A DNA stretch of 64,000 bases from Bacteroidota bacterium (GTDB lineage: Bacteria > Bacteroidota > Bacteroidia > NS11-12g > UBA9320). Below are positions 1 through 11,100 of this stretch, in pieces (the first letter of the stretch is position 1; every line of letters starts with the position of its first letter). The position numbers were made by a program, and so were the translations under genes. Under the pieces are notes generated by a model. That model was given only the letters and a program-made list of their open reading frames with translations, searched no databases and had not been told where the DNA came from. Where the stretch lies: contig CANIKO010000010.1 in the NCBI GenBank assembly GCA_947468275.1, forward strand, positions 77,114 to 141,113, written 5' to 3'.

Positions 1-1335
1 ATCATTGTAAAAATCCTTTACCACAAAACCAACATTTTCAGATTTTTTAGGCGCCTGAAAATTCATTATAAAATTACTGAAATCATCAAATGTGTATTTC
101 TGAGAAGCAATGGTAAATAAAGTTGCATTCGTTTTTGATTTAGCGTTTGGTACCCAACTTCCTCTTAACAAGGAGGTATCAACAGTTTCAGTAAATTTAG
201 TTAATTCTTTATCGTTCGGAGTAAATTTATTATCCTTTTTCAAGCGTTCCAAAACCACTTTGCTGCTTATTTGAGAACGATCATCTCGGCTTACTTTATA
301 CTTCAAATTTTCCTTTTGTTCTGTTAAAGGAGCTACAGGTTTTAGTTCCAATCGTTTAATAATATGCCATCCAAAATCTGTTTTTACTGGGGCAGAATAA
401 TCTCCATTATTTTGCAAAGCAAATGCCGCTTCCTTAAAATCTGTAGGTAATTGACCAGTGCTTTTAAACCAAGTCATTTCACCCTTATTGCCTTTGGTGC
501 TGTAATCTTCACTGTACTGTTTTACTAATTCTTCAAAATTTTCGCCTTGTTTCAGTTTCCCATAAATAGCGTCTATTTTTTCTTTGGCAGGAGAAACCTC
601 TTTTTCATTATTAAAACGGATCATAATGTGAGCTACTTTTATTTCGCCTGGACTTCTACGACGGTCGTTTACTTTCAATATATGATAACCAAACTGAGTT
701 CGAAATGCTGCCGAAACTTGTCCTTTTGGGGTATTATAAGCCATGTTTTCAAAAGGATAAATCATTTGAAAAGCTGAAAAATATCCCAACAATCCGTTGT
801 TAGTTTTTGCTGATGGGTCTTCTGATAAATTATGAGCTGCTGAATCAAATGATATTTTATTATCTATTATCTGCTTACGTATGTCTGATATTTTTTTGTA
901 AGCAATCAGTGTGTCTTTTGGCAAATCGTCTTTAGCGCAGCTAATTAAAATATGGCTCACATTTACTTCTTCGAGCAAGCGAGTGTATGCCTCCAATATC
1001 AATTGATCTGTAACTTGATTATCTATTAAATATGGTTGGGCCAATTGCTTGCGATAGCCCGCCAATTCTTTAATAAATGCATCGTTGGTGTCCATCTGAC
1101 GCTTGTAAGCTTCTTTTACTTTAATTTTAAATTTTACATACAATTCCAAATACTCCTGAATTTCTTTTTCAGTCGGTTGTTTGGTTTTTACATCATTGTT
1201 TTTACTATAAACTCTTTCAAATTCTGATTTAAAAACGGTGTCAGATCCAAAGGTAAAAACAATAGGTTCTTTAGATTGTGCAAATGTAGTTAACCCAATA
1301 AAGGCAGTTACTGTAAATAAAAACAGTCGTTTCAT
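1..1335 (-). CDS. Peptidylprolyl isomerase, parvulin/SurA-like with two PpiC-type domains (3' end runs off the window)
   Basis: My minus-strand translation starts MKRLFLFTVTAFIGLTTFAQS (signal peptide) and contains two parvulin-like stretches (EVNVSHILISC...GLLGYFSAFQMIYPFENMAYNTPKGQVSAAFRTQFGYHILKV; EIKVAHIMIRF...KGEMTWF...GWHIIKRLE). Open to position 1. Confidence 0.85.
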   Translation of the reverse strand, partial: MKRLFLFTVTAFIGLTTFAQSKEPIVFTFGSDTVFKSEFERVYSKNNDVKTKQPTEKEIQEYLELYVKFKIKVKEAYKRQMDTNDAFIKELAGYRKQLAQPYLIDNQVTDQLILEAYTRLLEEVNVSHILISCAKDDLPKDTLIAYKKISDIRKQIIDNKISFDSAAHNLSEDPSAKTNNGLLGYFSAFQMIYPFENMAYNTPKGQVSAAFRTQFGYHILKVNDRRRSPGEIKVAHIMIRFNNEKEVSPAKEKIDAIYGKLKQGENFEELVKQYSEDYSTKGNKGEMTWFKSTGQLPTDFKEAAFALQNNGDYSAPVKTDFGWHIIKRLELKPVAPLTEQKENLKYKVSRDDRSQISSKVVLERLKKDNKFTPNDKELTKFTETVDTSLLRGSWVPNAKSKTNATLFTIASQKYTFDDFSNFIMNFQAPKKSENVGFVVKDFYND

Positions 1336-1543
1336 ATATCTATATTTTTTTGAGGTGCGAATTTAATGGATTAAAAGGATTTTTGGTAAATAGATAATTT
1401 GATGACAGAGAAGTGGTAATAATTAAGTAGAATTTATGTGAGAGGAAATGAAATAATCGACGTTTTTTGAAATAAAAATTACAATTTTGCTATTTATAAT
1501 TAAAAAAACAGTTAATTGCATCTCCTTTTAAAAAAATAGAAAA

Positions 1544-2446
1544 ATGATTCTCCGTAAGGTAATATTTATTGTGGCAATATTTTTTACAGCATATAGTGCT
1601 CAGGCACAACGCTGGATGCGTGAAAGCTCTCTCGATTTTGGCGTGTTGGTGGGAGGAAGTAATTATACAGGTGAGCTTACCAATTTTAAATTTTTTGAAC
1701 CTAAAGGTACGCATTTTGCCGCTGGTATCCTTACACGATATAATGTTGGGCAACGTCTCACATTTAAATTGAATGCAACCCGAGGTAGTATTAGTGGTAA
1801 CGATCAATGGTACTCGGATATTGAAGAAAACCGATTGCGCAATTTGCATTTTAAAAGTATTCTTTGGGATTTTTCGGGGGGCGTAGATATTAATCTTCGA
1901 ATGATAGATCGGGGAAAACAACGAGGATTTGTACCTTATTTTACCACAGGTATTTCGGTCTTTAAATTCAATCCTCAAGCCCAGTTTTTTTATGATGCCA
2001 ACAGCCCACACAATACTGGAACAAACGGATACGAAACCTTAACTGGACGTGATGGCGAATGGGTTAATTTACAAGCCCTAAGCACCGAAGGTCAGCAAAC
2101 TGCTCAGTACAATGATTTGAAACGTTATAGCCTCACACAGTTGGCAGTTCCGATTGGGTTGGGTTTAAAATGCTATATGAACAATCATTGGATGGTAGCA
2201 TTGGAATATACCGTTAGAAAAACATTCACCGATCACTTGGATGATGTTAGTGGAAAATATCCTGAGCCATTTTATGTTGAAAGTCAATACGGACCAATTG
2301 CATCCGCAATGGCCGATCCTTCAAGCCCTTTGCACGAACCAGGAACACTTCGAGGCAATCCTAAAAACAAAGACTGGTATTCAATATTTGGCCTTAGCCT
2401 TAGTTACCGATTGGTTACTAATAAGGTTAAGTGCTTCCAGTTTTGA
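1544..2446 (+). CDS. Outer-membrane beta-barrel protein, DUF6089/PorG-like (copy 1)
   Basis: Signal peptide (FIVAIFFTAYSAQAQ), GVLVGGSNYTGEL start of a small barrel, paralogous to the next ORF, upstream of uppS/bamA. Confidence 0.75.
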   Translation: MILRKVIFIVAIFFTAYSAQAQRWMRESSLDFGVLVGGSNYTGELTNFKFFEPKGTHFAAGILTRYNVGQRLTFKLNATRGSISGNDQWYSDIEENRLRNLHFKSILWDFSGGVDINLRMIDRGKQRGFVPYFTTGISVFKFNPQAQFFYDANSPHNTGTNGYETLTGRDGEWVNLQALSTEGQQTAQYNDLKRYSLTQLAVPIGLGLKCYMNNHWMVALEYTVRKTFTDHLDDVSGKYPEPFYVESQYGPIASAMADPSSPLHEPGTLRGNPKNKDWYSIFGLSLSYRLVTNKVKCFQF

Positions 2447-2479
2447 TAAATAACACCTTTTCAAACCGTTTTTTTTTAA

Positions 2480-2487
2480 TACTTTTG
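2480..2487 (+). promoter_or_regulatory. Bacteroidetes-type -7 box (TACTTTTG) upstream of the DUF6089-uppS-bamA unit
   Basis: Exact match to TAnnTTTG in the gap between the two DUF6089 genes. Confidence 0.5.
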
Positions 2488-2542
2488 CGATCTTACACCA
2501 AGGTGTAACTATAAGTTATATAACCTCGTATATAATACAGAC

Positions 2543-3382
2543 ATGCGAAATACCGTATTAAAATCACTTATATTTTTAGCTGCAGTTTTACCCGCTAATT
2601 TATCATTTTCCCAAAAATGGGAAGTGGGGGGAATGCTAGGGGCTTCTAATTATAATGGGGATTTAGCCCGTGAACTGGTATTAAAAGAAAGCCACTTGGC
2701 CGGGGGGGCATTTTTTCGTTATAACTTGGGTAAATATTTTTCATTAAAGCCAACTATCCAGGTCGGTACTATTAGCGCCAGTGATAAAAATTTTAAAGAA
2801 AATAAATATCGAAATTTAAGCTTTAAATCCAATATTACTGAGTTTGCCACCATGATGGAATATAATTTTAAACCTTTTGGTGCACAAGTAAGGACGGAGA
2901 GTTTTACGCCCTACATTGAATTTGGGGTGGCATTATTTCATTTTAATCCTAAAGCTAAATACAATGGTGATTGGTTTGAATTACACGCTTTACATACGGA
3001 GGGGCAAACAACAAAACAAATGTATAAATTAAACCAAGTTTCAATTCCTTTTGGAATGGGGCTAAAGTGGTCTGTTAATAATAATCTTACTGTAGGTTTT
3101 GAATTTGTATACCGCAAAACTTTCACTGATTATTTGGATGATGTTAGTAAAACCTACCCTGATTTGCCAGAACATGCAAAAAAATATGGTTCATTAAGTG
3201 CGTCACTTTCCGACCGATCAGCAGAAGTGACAAGTGATGGTAAACCACTGAGCACAGTTGGAGATATGCGAGGTGATACCGGCCTTAAAGACTGGTATGT
3301 GTTTTCAATGTTTTCCTTTTCTTATCGATTTACACCAATAATTTGCTGGCCTAATAAGCCTTCTACTGTATGGGATTATTAG
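2543..3382 (+). CDS. Outer-membrane beta-barrel protein, DUF6089/PorG-like (copy 2)
   Basis: Signal peptide, GGMLGASNYNGDLARE; shares the pattern FTDYLDDVSKTYP / GDTGLKDWYVFSMFSFSYR with copy 1 (FTDHLDDVSGKYP / GNPKNKDWYSIFGLSLSYR). Confidence 0.75.
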   Translation: MRNTVLKSLIFLAAVLPANLSFSQKWEVGGMLGASNYNGDLARELVLKESHLAGGAFFRYNLGKYFSLKPTIQVGTISASDKNFKENKYRNLSFKSNITEFATMMEYNFKPFGAQVRTESFTPYIEFGVALFHFNPKAKYNGDWFELHALHTEGQTTKQMYKLNQVSIPFGMGLKWSVNNNLTVGFEFVYRKTFTDYLDDVSKTYPDLPEHAKKYGSLSASLSDRSAEVTSDGKPLSTVGDMRGDTGLKDWYVFSMFSFSYRFTPIICWPNKPSTVWDY

Positions 3383-4113
3383 AAAAGATTGACAAAAAAA
3401 ACTTGCCAAAACATATTGCCATAATAATGGATGGCAATGGACGATGGGCTAAGAAAAAGGGTTTAATGCGCGTGTTTGGTCACGAAAATGGAGTAAAAGC
3501 AGTTCGTGAATCCTGTGAGAGCTGTGCTGAATTGGGGGTTTCATATCTTACACTATATGCCTTTAGTACCGAAAACTGGAATAGGCCACAGGCAGAAGTA
3601 AATGCCTTAATGACCTTGTTGGTAAAAACAATTAAGGCCGAAACACCAACGTTATTAAAAAACAATATGCGCTTGCAAGCCATCGGTGATTTATCCCAAT
3701 TACCAAAAAATTGCTTGGAAGAACTAAACGAAGCCATTGATAATACAAAGCATAATACAGGAACCACTTTAATACTAGCTTTGAGTTACAGTTCAAAGTG
3801 GGATATTGTAAATTCAGTTAAAAAAATAGCACAAAGTGTAAAATTAGGTGAAATAGAGATTGAAGATATAAATGAAACCCTTATCTCAAAATCTTTAACT
3901 ACGGAACCATTTCCTCACCCAGAATTATTAATTAGAACAAGTGGTGAATATAGATTGAGTAATTTTTTGCTTTGGGAACTAGCGTATAGCGAATTTTATT
4001 TTACCGATGTATTATGGCCTGATTTTAGAAGAGAACATTTATATGGGGCCATCATTGATTATCAAAATCGTGAACGAAGATTTGGAAAAACAAGTGAACA
4101 AATTTCAGCTTAA
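3370..4113 (+). CDS. uppS: Isoprenyl transferase / undecaprenyl diphosphate synthase
   Basis: HIAIIMDGNGRWAKKKGL...FGHENG, YAFSTENW, ELLIRTSGEYRLSNFLLWE are hallmark cis-prenyltransferase motifs. Confidence 0.96.
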   Translation: MGLLEKIDKKNLPKHIAIIMDGNGRWAKKKGLMRVFGHENGVKAVRESCESCAELGVSYLTLYAFSTENWNRPQAEVNALMTLLVKTIKAETPTLLKNNMRLQAIGDLSQLPKNCLEELNEAIDNTKHNTGTTLILALSYSSKWDIVNSVKKIAQSVKLGEIEIEDINETLISKSLTTEPFPHPELLIRTSGEYRLSNFLLWELAYSEFYFTDVLWPDFRREHLYGAIIDYQNRERRFGKTSEQISA

Positions 4114-6667
4114 TAAAACAATCACAAGCAAATTGAAGAGACTACTAATTATTGTTATAGCTGCTTTTTTCTTTTCTTTTAAAACATTAGCACAGGTAAA
4201 AGATACGACCATTGTCAATCTGAATTACCTATCTCCCAACAAATACACTATTGATAAAATAACTGTAACAGGAACCCTGTTTATGGACAGAAATATCCTG
4301 GTGCTAATATCAGGACTATCGCGTGAGCAAGTTATAAGCGTGCCAGGTGATGAATTAAGAAAGGCCGTGGAAGTATTATGGAAACAAGGATTGTTTTCGG
4401 ATGTTAAGATTTTTTGTACCGGAGTTAATGAAAATAAAATTAATTTGGATATTCAATTGGTCGAAAGACCTCGATTATCTAAGTACGGAATTAAAGGCTT
4501 GTCCAAAGGTGAAACTAAAAATATTAAGGAAGAGTTAGATCTTGAGTCAGGCCAAATAATAACTGAAAATCTTACCACCAAATCACTCAATAAAATTAAA
4601 GCCTTTTTTTATAAAAAAGGATACTTTAACACTGCGGTAACTATTAAAACAGAACCTGATCCTGACCCCAAAAAGAACGGACAACTTATAATGAGAATCC
4701 TTGTTAGCAAAGGACAAAGGGTAAAAGTATATAACATGATCATTGAAGGTAATAATAAAGTAAGCGACCGCAAACTGTTAGCATCAATGAAGAAGCCTAA
4801 ACGGAAAAAAAACAAGCTCAATATGTTTGCCTCGTCCAAGTTTATCGAAACTGCTTATGAAGAGGAAAAGCCTAAAATACTTGAAAAATATGCAACTATG
4901 GGTTATCGTGATGCCCAAATAGAAAAGGATTCAATTTATAAAATTAGCCCTAACCTCTTAAATATTATGATTAAGGTTAAAGAGGGTAAGCAGTATTATT
5001 TTAGAAATATTGAATTTATAGGCAATACAAAATATCCAAATGCTGAATTAGCTAAAATATTGGGAATTAAAAAAGGCGAAATATTTAATCAATCCAAATT
5101 GGAAAGCAGATTATTTATGAATCCTTCAGGGTATGATATTTCTAGCTTGTATATGGATGATGGTTACTTGTTTTTTAATGTAAGTCCGGTAGAAGTAAAC
5201 GTAGAAAATGATTCTATCGATCTTGAAATAAGAATATACGAAGGTAAACAGGCTACTATTAATAAAGTAATTGTAACTGGGAATGATAAAACGAGTGACC
5301 ATGTAATTTTACGTCAACTTAGAACCGTTCCAGGCGATAAATTTAGCAGAGCAAATATTCAGCGGTCAATTCGCGAATTATCGCAACTTAATTATTTCAA
5401 TCCCGAAAAACTTGGCGTTAATCCTATTCCTAATCCACAAAATGGAACGGTGGATATTGAATATAAGGTGGTAGAAAAACCTTCTGACCAAATAGAAGCA
5501 TCAGGTGGATGGGGCGGACAAGGTGGATTTATAGGTACTATAGGTCTAAGTCTTAATAATTTTTCGACAAAACGCATGTTTACTAAAGGCGCTTGGGATC
5601 CTTTACCTGCTGGTGATGGGCAGCGTGTTTCCTTAAGAGTTCAAAGTAATGGGCCAGGTTATAGGACCTATAATTTTTCATTCAGTGAGCCATGGTTGGG
5701 AGGCAAAAAACCTAATTCGTTTTCCTTTAGCGTGTATCATTCAGTTCAGACCAATATTCAAATTTATGGGTTGGTAAATAACAAGAATAATCCTAACTAT
5801 CAATACCTCAAAACAACAGGGGTAACACTTTCGTTGGGCAAATATTTAAAGTGGCCAGATGATTATTTTACAATAAGTAATAGTTTAAATTTTCAGCATT
5901 ATAACTTTAAAGATGCCGCATTACCCGCTTCTTATTTTGGTTTATCATCTGCTTTAGGCTTTAGTAAAGGGCATTCTAATAACATTAATTTTCAGAATGT
6001 CATTTCTAGAAGTTCCGTTGATCAGCCAATTTTTCCAACGGATGGCTCCACTTTTACCCTCACGACACAGGTAACACCACCATATTCATTATTCAGGCCC
6101 AACACCGATTATAAAACCATGTCACCCGAAGCTAAATATAAACTGTTAGAGTATTATAAATGGAAAGTAGAGGCTATTTGGTTTCATAAAATTGTTGGAA
6201 AATTAGTTTTGGCATCTTCCTTTAAATTTGGATTCTTAAACTATTACAATAAAGATGTTGGTTATTCGCCTTTTGAGAGATTTAAGTTAGGAGGTACTGG
6301 ATTGGTCGGCTGGAATCTTTATGGTTCAGAGGTTATTTCACAGCGCGGATATGATCAATATACAACGGGAAGTGGCGCAGTAAACTTTAATAAATACACT
6401 TTAGAATTACGTTATCCTATAAGTACAAATCCTTCAGCTACAGTTTACGTTCACTCCTTTTTGGAAGGAGGAAATGCATTTTATTCAATGAAGGATTATA
6501 ATCCTTTTAAATTATATAGAACAGCTGGTGTTGGAGTTCGTTTCTTTTTACCCATGTTTGGATTATTGGGATTGGATTGTGGATGGAGATTTGATGATGC
6601 ACCGCATAATCAATCGGCATCTCAAAAGAAATTTCTGTTTCAGTTTTTCTTAGGTCCTCAATTCTAA
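4043..6667 (+). CDS. bamA: Outer membrane protein assembly factor BamA (POTRA repeats plus barrel); start uncertain (4007/4043/4070/4094)
   Basis: Signal peptide KLKRLLIIVIAAFFFSFKTLAQ, serial POTRA-like segments, barrel with FERFKLGGTGLVGWNLYGSEVISQRGYD and GLDCGWRFDDAP...FLFQFFLGPQF C-terminus. Confidence 0.93.
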   Translation: MGPSLIIKIVNEDLEKQVNKFQLNKTITSKLKRLLIIVIAAFFFSFKTLAQVKDTTIVNLNYLSPNKYTIDKITVTGTLFMDRNILVLISGLSREQVISVPGDELRKAVEVLWKQGLFSDVKIFCTGVNENKINLDIQLVERPRLSKYGIKGLSKGETKNIKEELDLESGQIITENLTTKSLNKIKAFFYKKGYFNTAVTIKTEPDPDPKKNGQLIMRILVSKGQRVKVYNMIIEGNNKVSDRKLLASMKKPKRKKNKLNMFASSKFIETAYEEEKPKILEKYATMGYRDAQIEKDSIYKISPNLLNIMIKVKEGKQYYFRNIEFIGNTKYPNAELAKILGIKKGEIFNQSKLESRLFMNPSGYDISSLYMDDGYLFFNVSPVEVNVENDSIDLEIRIYEGKQATINKVIVTGNDKTSDHVILRQLRTVPGDKFSRANIQRSIRELSQLNYFNPEKLGVNPIPNPQNGTVDIEYKVVEKPSDQIEASGGWGGQGGFIGTIGLSLNNFSTKRMFTKGAWDPLPAGDGQRVSLRVQSNGPGYRTYNFSFSEPWLGGKKPNSFSFSVYHSVQTNIQIYGLVNNKNNPNYQYLKTTGVTLSLGKYLKWPDDYFTISNSLNFQHYNFKDAALPASYFGLSSALGFSKGHSNNINFQNVISRSSVDQPIFPTDGSTFTLTTQVTPPYSLFRPNTDYKTMSPEAKYKLLEYYKWKVEAIWFHKIVGKLVLASSFKFGFLNYYNKDVGYSPFERFKLGGTGLVGWNLYGSEVISQRGYDQYTTGSGAVNFNKYTLELRYPISTNPSATVYVHSFLEGGNAFYSMKDYNPFKLYRTAGVGVRFFLPMFGLLGLDCGWRFDDAPHNQSASQKKFLFQFFLGPQF

Positions 6668-6681
6668 TTTTAACTTAATAA

Positions 6682-6718
6682 AAAAGGGAATAATAATTTA
6701 GAATTATTATTCCCTTTT
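6682..6718. terminator. Bidirectional terminator hairpin between the convergent bamA and acyl-CoA dehydrogenase genes
   Basis: AAAAGGGAATAATAATT-TAG-AATTATTATTCCCTTTT: perfect 17-bp arms, A/T tracts on both sides. Confidence 0.85.
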
Positions 6719-6736
6719 AATCTGTAATGAGATGTT

Positions 6737-7876
6737 TTATTTTAAAATATCTCTTGCTATAACAACTCTTTGTACTTCTGACGTGCCTTCATATATCTGA
6801 GTAATTTTGGCATCGCGCATCAAGCGTTCTACGTGGTATTCTTTCACATAACCATAACCTCCGTGGATTTGTACCGCCTCAACAGTAGTTTTCATAGCTA
6901 CTTCACTAGCAAATAATTTGGCCATGCTGCTAGCACGGTCATAATTAAGATGTTGGTCTTTCATCCATGCGGCCTTATGACAAAGTAAACGGGCAGCTTC
7001 TATTTCAGTAGCCATATCCGCCAATTTAAATTGAATCGCTTGGTGGTTTTTTATTTCAGTTCCAAAAGCTTTGCGTTCTTTTGAATAATTAAGTGCTAAT
7101 TCATAAGCACCTGATGCAATACCTAATGCTTGTGCTGCAATACCAATACGACCTCCACTCAAAGTTTTCATGGCAAACTTAAATCCAAAACCTTCTTCAC
7201 CAATACGATTAGCCTTAGGTACTTTTACATCCTGAAACATAAGTGAGTGAGTATCGCTGCCGCGGATTCCCAATTTATCTTCTTTTTTTCCTACAATAAA
7301 ACCAGGCATGTCTTTAGTAATAATAAGGGCATTAATACCTTTATGTTTCAGTTCAGGATGAGTTTGTGCCATCACAATAAATGTATCGGCACTGCTACCA
7401 TTAGTTATCCAGTTTTTTGTGCCGTTCAATAAATAATAATCGCCCATATCTTCAGCAGTGGTTCTCTGTGAGGTAGCATCCGAACCTGCCTCCGGTTCTG
7501 AAAGGCAAAATCCTCCGTGAATAATTCCTTGTGCTAAAGGAACTAAATATTTTTGTTTTTGTTCTTCGTTACCAAAGGTTTCAAGCCCCCAACATACTAA
7601 AGAATTATTAACCGACATAACTACAGAGGCCGAAGCATCTACTTTAGAAATTTCTTCCATAGCCAAGACATAAGAAATCGTATCCATTCCTCCGCCGCCA
7701 TATTCAGGCGAAACCATCATCCCTAAAAATCCCAATTCGCCCAATTTACGAATCTGTGACATTGGAAATTTTTGTTCATTGTCTCGCTCAATAACTCCTG
7801 GTAATAATTCGGTTTGTGCAAACTCACGTGCAGCTTGCTGAATCATTATGTGTTCTTCGGTTAATTCAAATTGCAT
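6737..7876 (-). CDS. Acyl-CoA dehydrogenase
   Basis: MQFELTEEHIMIQQAAREFAQ..., GGFCLSEPEAGSDA, YAKERKAFG-like (YSKERKAFGTEI), QIHGGYGYVKEYHVERLMRDAKITQIYEGTSEVQR. The upstream ORF extension is not convincing. Confidence 0.96.
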   Translation of the reverse strand: MQFELTEEHIMIQQAAREFAQTELLPGVIERDNEQKFPMSQIRKLGELGFLGMMVSPEYGGGGMDTISYVLAMEEISKVDASASVVMSVNNSLVCWGLETFGNEEQKQKYLVPLAQGIIHGGFCLSEPEAGSDATSQRTTAEDMGDYYLLNGTKNWITNGSSADTFIVMAQTHPELKHKGINALIITKDMPGFIVGKKEDKLGIRGSDTHSLMFQDVKVPKANRIGEEGFGFKFAMKTLSGGRIGIAAQALGIASGAYELALNYSKERKAFGTEIKNHQAIQFKLADMATEIEAARLLCHKAAWMKDQHLNYDRASSMAKLFASEVAMKTTVEAVQIHGGYGYVKEYHVERLMRDAKITQIYEGTSEVQRVVIARDILK

Positions 7877-8172
7877 TTTTATAATATTTGTATTGGTGCA
7901 AAAATAATTAATTGAACAAGTATTTGTAAGCATTCCGTAATTTAAAGATAATCTATTAAAAGGCATTGGCCTTATTGTGTTTTTTTAAAATATTCTTTTA
8001 GGCTAATTTTATTGGATAATTGACAATAAAAGCAATGATATTGAGTAATTAATAGCCTTTAAGCAACTATTTTGGGAGTTGTATCGTCTGAATATAAAAG
8101 TTAATTTAACTATGATTAAAATCATGAGGGAATAATCAGGTTAAAATCAAAGGAATACAGATAATAATTATA

Positions 8173-11100
8173 TTGCGCAATATTTCTAATATGAATCTTT
8201 TTTCTGCGAGCATAAAACTACTGATTTTTGTTTTACTGTTCCTGATTGCGTTCAATCCAACAAAGGCCCAAATATATCAAGGCGCAGAGGCAAATAGCAA
8301 ACTAAAAGGTGCAGAAATAGTAAGATTAAACGGAATAAAAGGAAAAATTAAATATGCATTATTAAGCGATAGATTATTTATAACTAAAGAACAAACCATT
8401 CCTTATCTAATAAAGGTATTTGGCCTTAAAAGTGCTTATAAGTTTAAACTAATAAAAAATGATCATGATATAATAGGCTTTGAACATTTACGATATCAGA
8501 TAACTTATAATGACATACCTGTTCTTGGGGGTATTATAATAGCCCATTTCAAAAATCAAAAATTGCATTCGTTCAATGGTGAAATTTTTGAAGTACAAAC
8601 TGAATCATCCCAAAATTTTCTTTCCGAAAATGAATGTTTGTCAAAAACCTTAGAGTCGGTTGGTGCTAAAATTTATAATTGGCAATTGCCGGATGAAGAA
8701 GTATTAATTAAAGTCATTAAAGATAATAAAAATGCTACTTGGTATCCCAAGGGTGAATTAATATATTGTCCTAAAAATTTGGATTTTGAACAAGGCCCAT
8801 TTGCCTTAACTTATAAATTTACCATATATGCTAATCTGCCGCTTTCAGCTGAAAACATTTATATTAGTCCAATAAACGGTGAAATAATAGCTCGTGAAAA
8901 TTTATTGCATAACGTAGACGTGCCCGGTGTGGCAGTAACAAAATATAGCGGTACACGAAACATCAAAACAGACAGCATATCTAAATATAAATTTAGGCTT
9001 ATTGAAAACTCAAAAGGTGGGGGCATATATACTTTAAATTTAAAAAAAGGCACTAATTATGCGGCGGCAGTTGATTTTTTAGACTCTAATAATTACTGGA
9101 ATAATATTAATACCGATAAAGACGAAATAGCAACGGATGCGCATTGGGGGGCAGAAGTTACCTACGACTACTATTATAATGTTCATAATAGAAAAAGTTA
9201 TGATAACAAAAATGCTAAAATATATAGTTATGTGCATTATTCAACCAATTACGACAATGCTTTTTGGGATGGCATAAGAATGACTTATGGCGATGGAAAT
9301 AGTTTTAAGCCTCTCACGGCGTTGGATGTCTGTGGTCATGAAATAACACACGCAGTTACATCTAATACGGCTAATTTGACTTATAGCTACGAATCCGGGG
9401 CATTAAATGAATCGTTCAGTGATATTTTTGGAAATACAATTGAACGTTTTGGAAGGCCGACTCAATATAATTGGAAAATTGGAGAAGACATTACAACAGG
9501 TGCTACCGGATTGCGCGATATGAAAGATCCGAAATCAAAAGGCAATCCCAGATGTTATAAAAGCACCTATTGGTATACCGGAACAGGAGACAATGGTGGA
9601 GTTCATAACAATAGCGGAGTTCAAAATTGGTGGTATTATTTGATAACCGAAGGAGGAGCAGGCACAAATGATGTAGCGAATACTTTTAAAGTAGATAGCC
9701 TTGGAATAAAGAAGGCTGAACTAATCACTTATAGAAATTTGTCAGTTTATCTAACGACCTCTTCCAATTATGCGGATGCTCGATTTTATTCAATCAGAGC
9801 AGCAGTAGATTTATATGGAAATTGCGGCAAAGAAGTTATTGCCGTAACTAATGCTTGGTATGCTTGCAATGTTGGTCCTAAATATGATAGCGGTTATGTA
9901 AAAGCAAATTTTACGGCCGATACGGTAATATGTAATACTTCAAAAAAAGTAAATTTCAATAATTTAAGCACAAATGCTGTCAGTGTAAAATGGTATTTTG
10001 GAGATGGATCAACCTCAACAACATTGAGTCCGGGTTATAATTATTCATCTTATGGTATTTATAATGTTAAGCTTATCGCTAAAAGTTGCTTTCTCAACAA
10101 AAGTGATAGCATTACCAAGATGGCTTTTGTGAAAGTGGATTCAACATTTGATATATGTAATTCAGTTTTAATGCCCCAAAGTGGAACGGATAGCACTAGT
10201 AAATGCCAAACCTTTGTTTATGACGATGGCGGCGAGGGGCCATATAAAACGCTGAATAAAACGATTCTAAAAATAAATGTTCCAGGAGCTGATTCCATTG
10301 TGTTGAAATTTTTAGATTTTGACTACGAAAATAAATTCGACAGTCTTTATATTTATAAGGGAGCTTACCCCGGAGGGACTTTACTAGGTGGTTTTACAGG
10401 TTCTACTTTACCTTTTGCAGGCAAAAAGTTTAAAGTAGTAGGCAGTTTAATTACGCTTCGCCACTTTGCAGATCCTTTGGAAACAGGTAGAGGTTTTAAA
10501 ATGTTTTATACTGCTTTCAAGCAACCTGTAGATTTAAAAGTGTTTAAAGATACTACCATCTGTATTGGCAATACAATGTTATTACATGCTGAAGGAACAG
10601 GTGGGTATTTTAAGGATTATGCATTTTTATGGAAAACAATTTCCAGCAATGATTCAATTAAAGTGTCGCCAATTGTGCCAACTGTTTATAAAGCATATCT
10701 CACAGATGTTTGCACCAAATCAGTGGATTCGGCACAAATTTTTGTTAATGTTAGAAAACCATTATCAGTTTCTTTAAATAAAGACACCACCATCTGTGTA
10801 GGTCAATCTGTAATATTTAATACCTCGTCTTCAGGAGGGCAAAATACAACCTATCAATATTTATGGAATAATGGATTGGGAAATAATAGTAGTCATATAG
10901 TATCGCCATCAGTTACCACTCAATATCGTGTTATATTGTCCGATGGATGCACATTGTTAAACGATACCGCTTTTATTAATGTAACGGTTAGAAACCCGTT
11001 AAAGGTGAGTTTGAAAACGAACGATACTTTAATTTGTTATAACAGATCGGTTAGTTTAAATGCTACCGGTTCGGGCGGGCAAAGTTCTAATTATGTATAT

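Noticed and set aside
547-1227. Plus-strand ORFs of 76 and 63 aa opposite the PPIase
   Set aside because: Shadow ORFs antisense to a parvulin-domain CDS that is open to the window edge.
1490-2011. 173-aa minus-strand ORF opposite the first DUF6089 gene
   Set aside because: Antisense to a well-supported secreted beta-barrel CDS; no signal or recognisable motif.
2701-2709. G7 tract inside the second DUF6089 gene as a phase-variation switch
   Set aside because: Shorter and inside a conserved barrel gene after the signal peptide; encoded simply as Gly-Gly. The C8 tract at 26653 is the better candidate.
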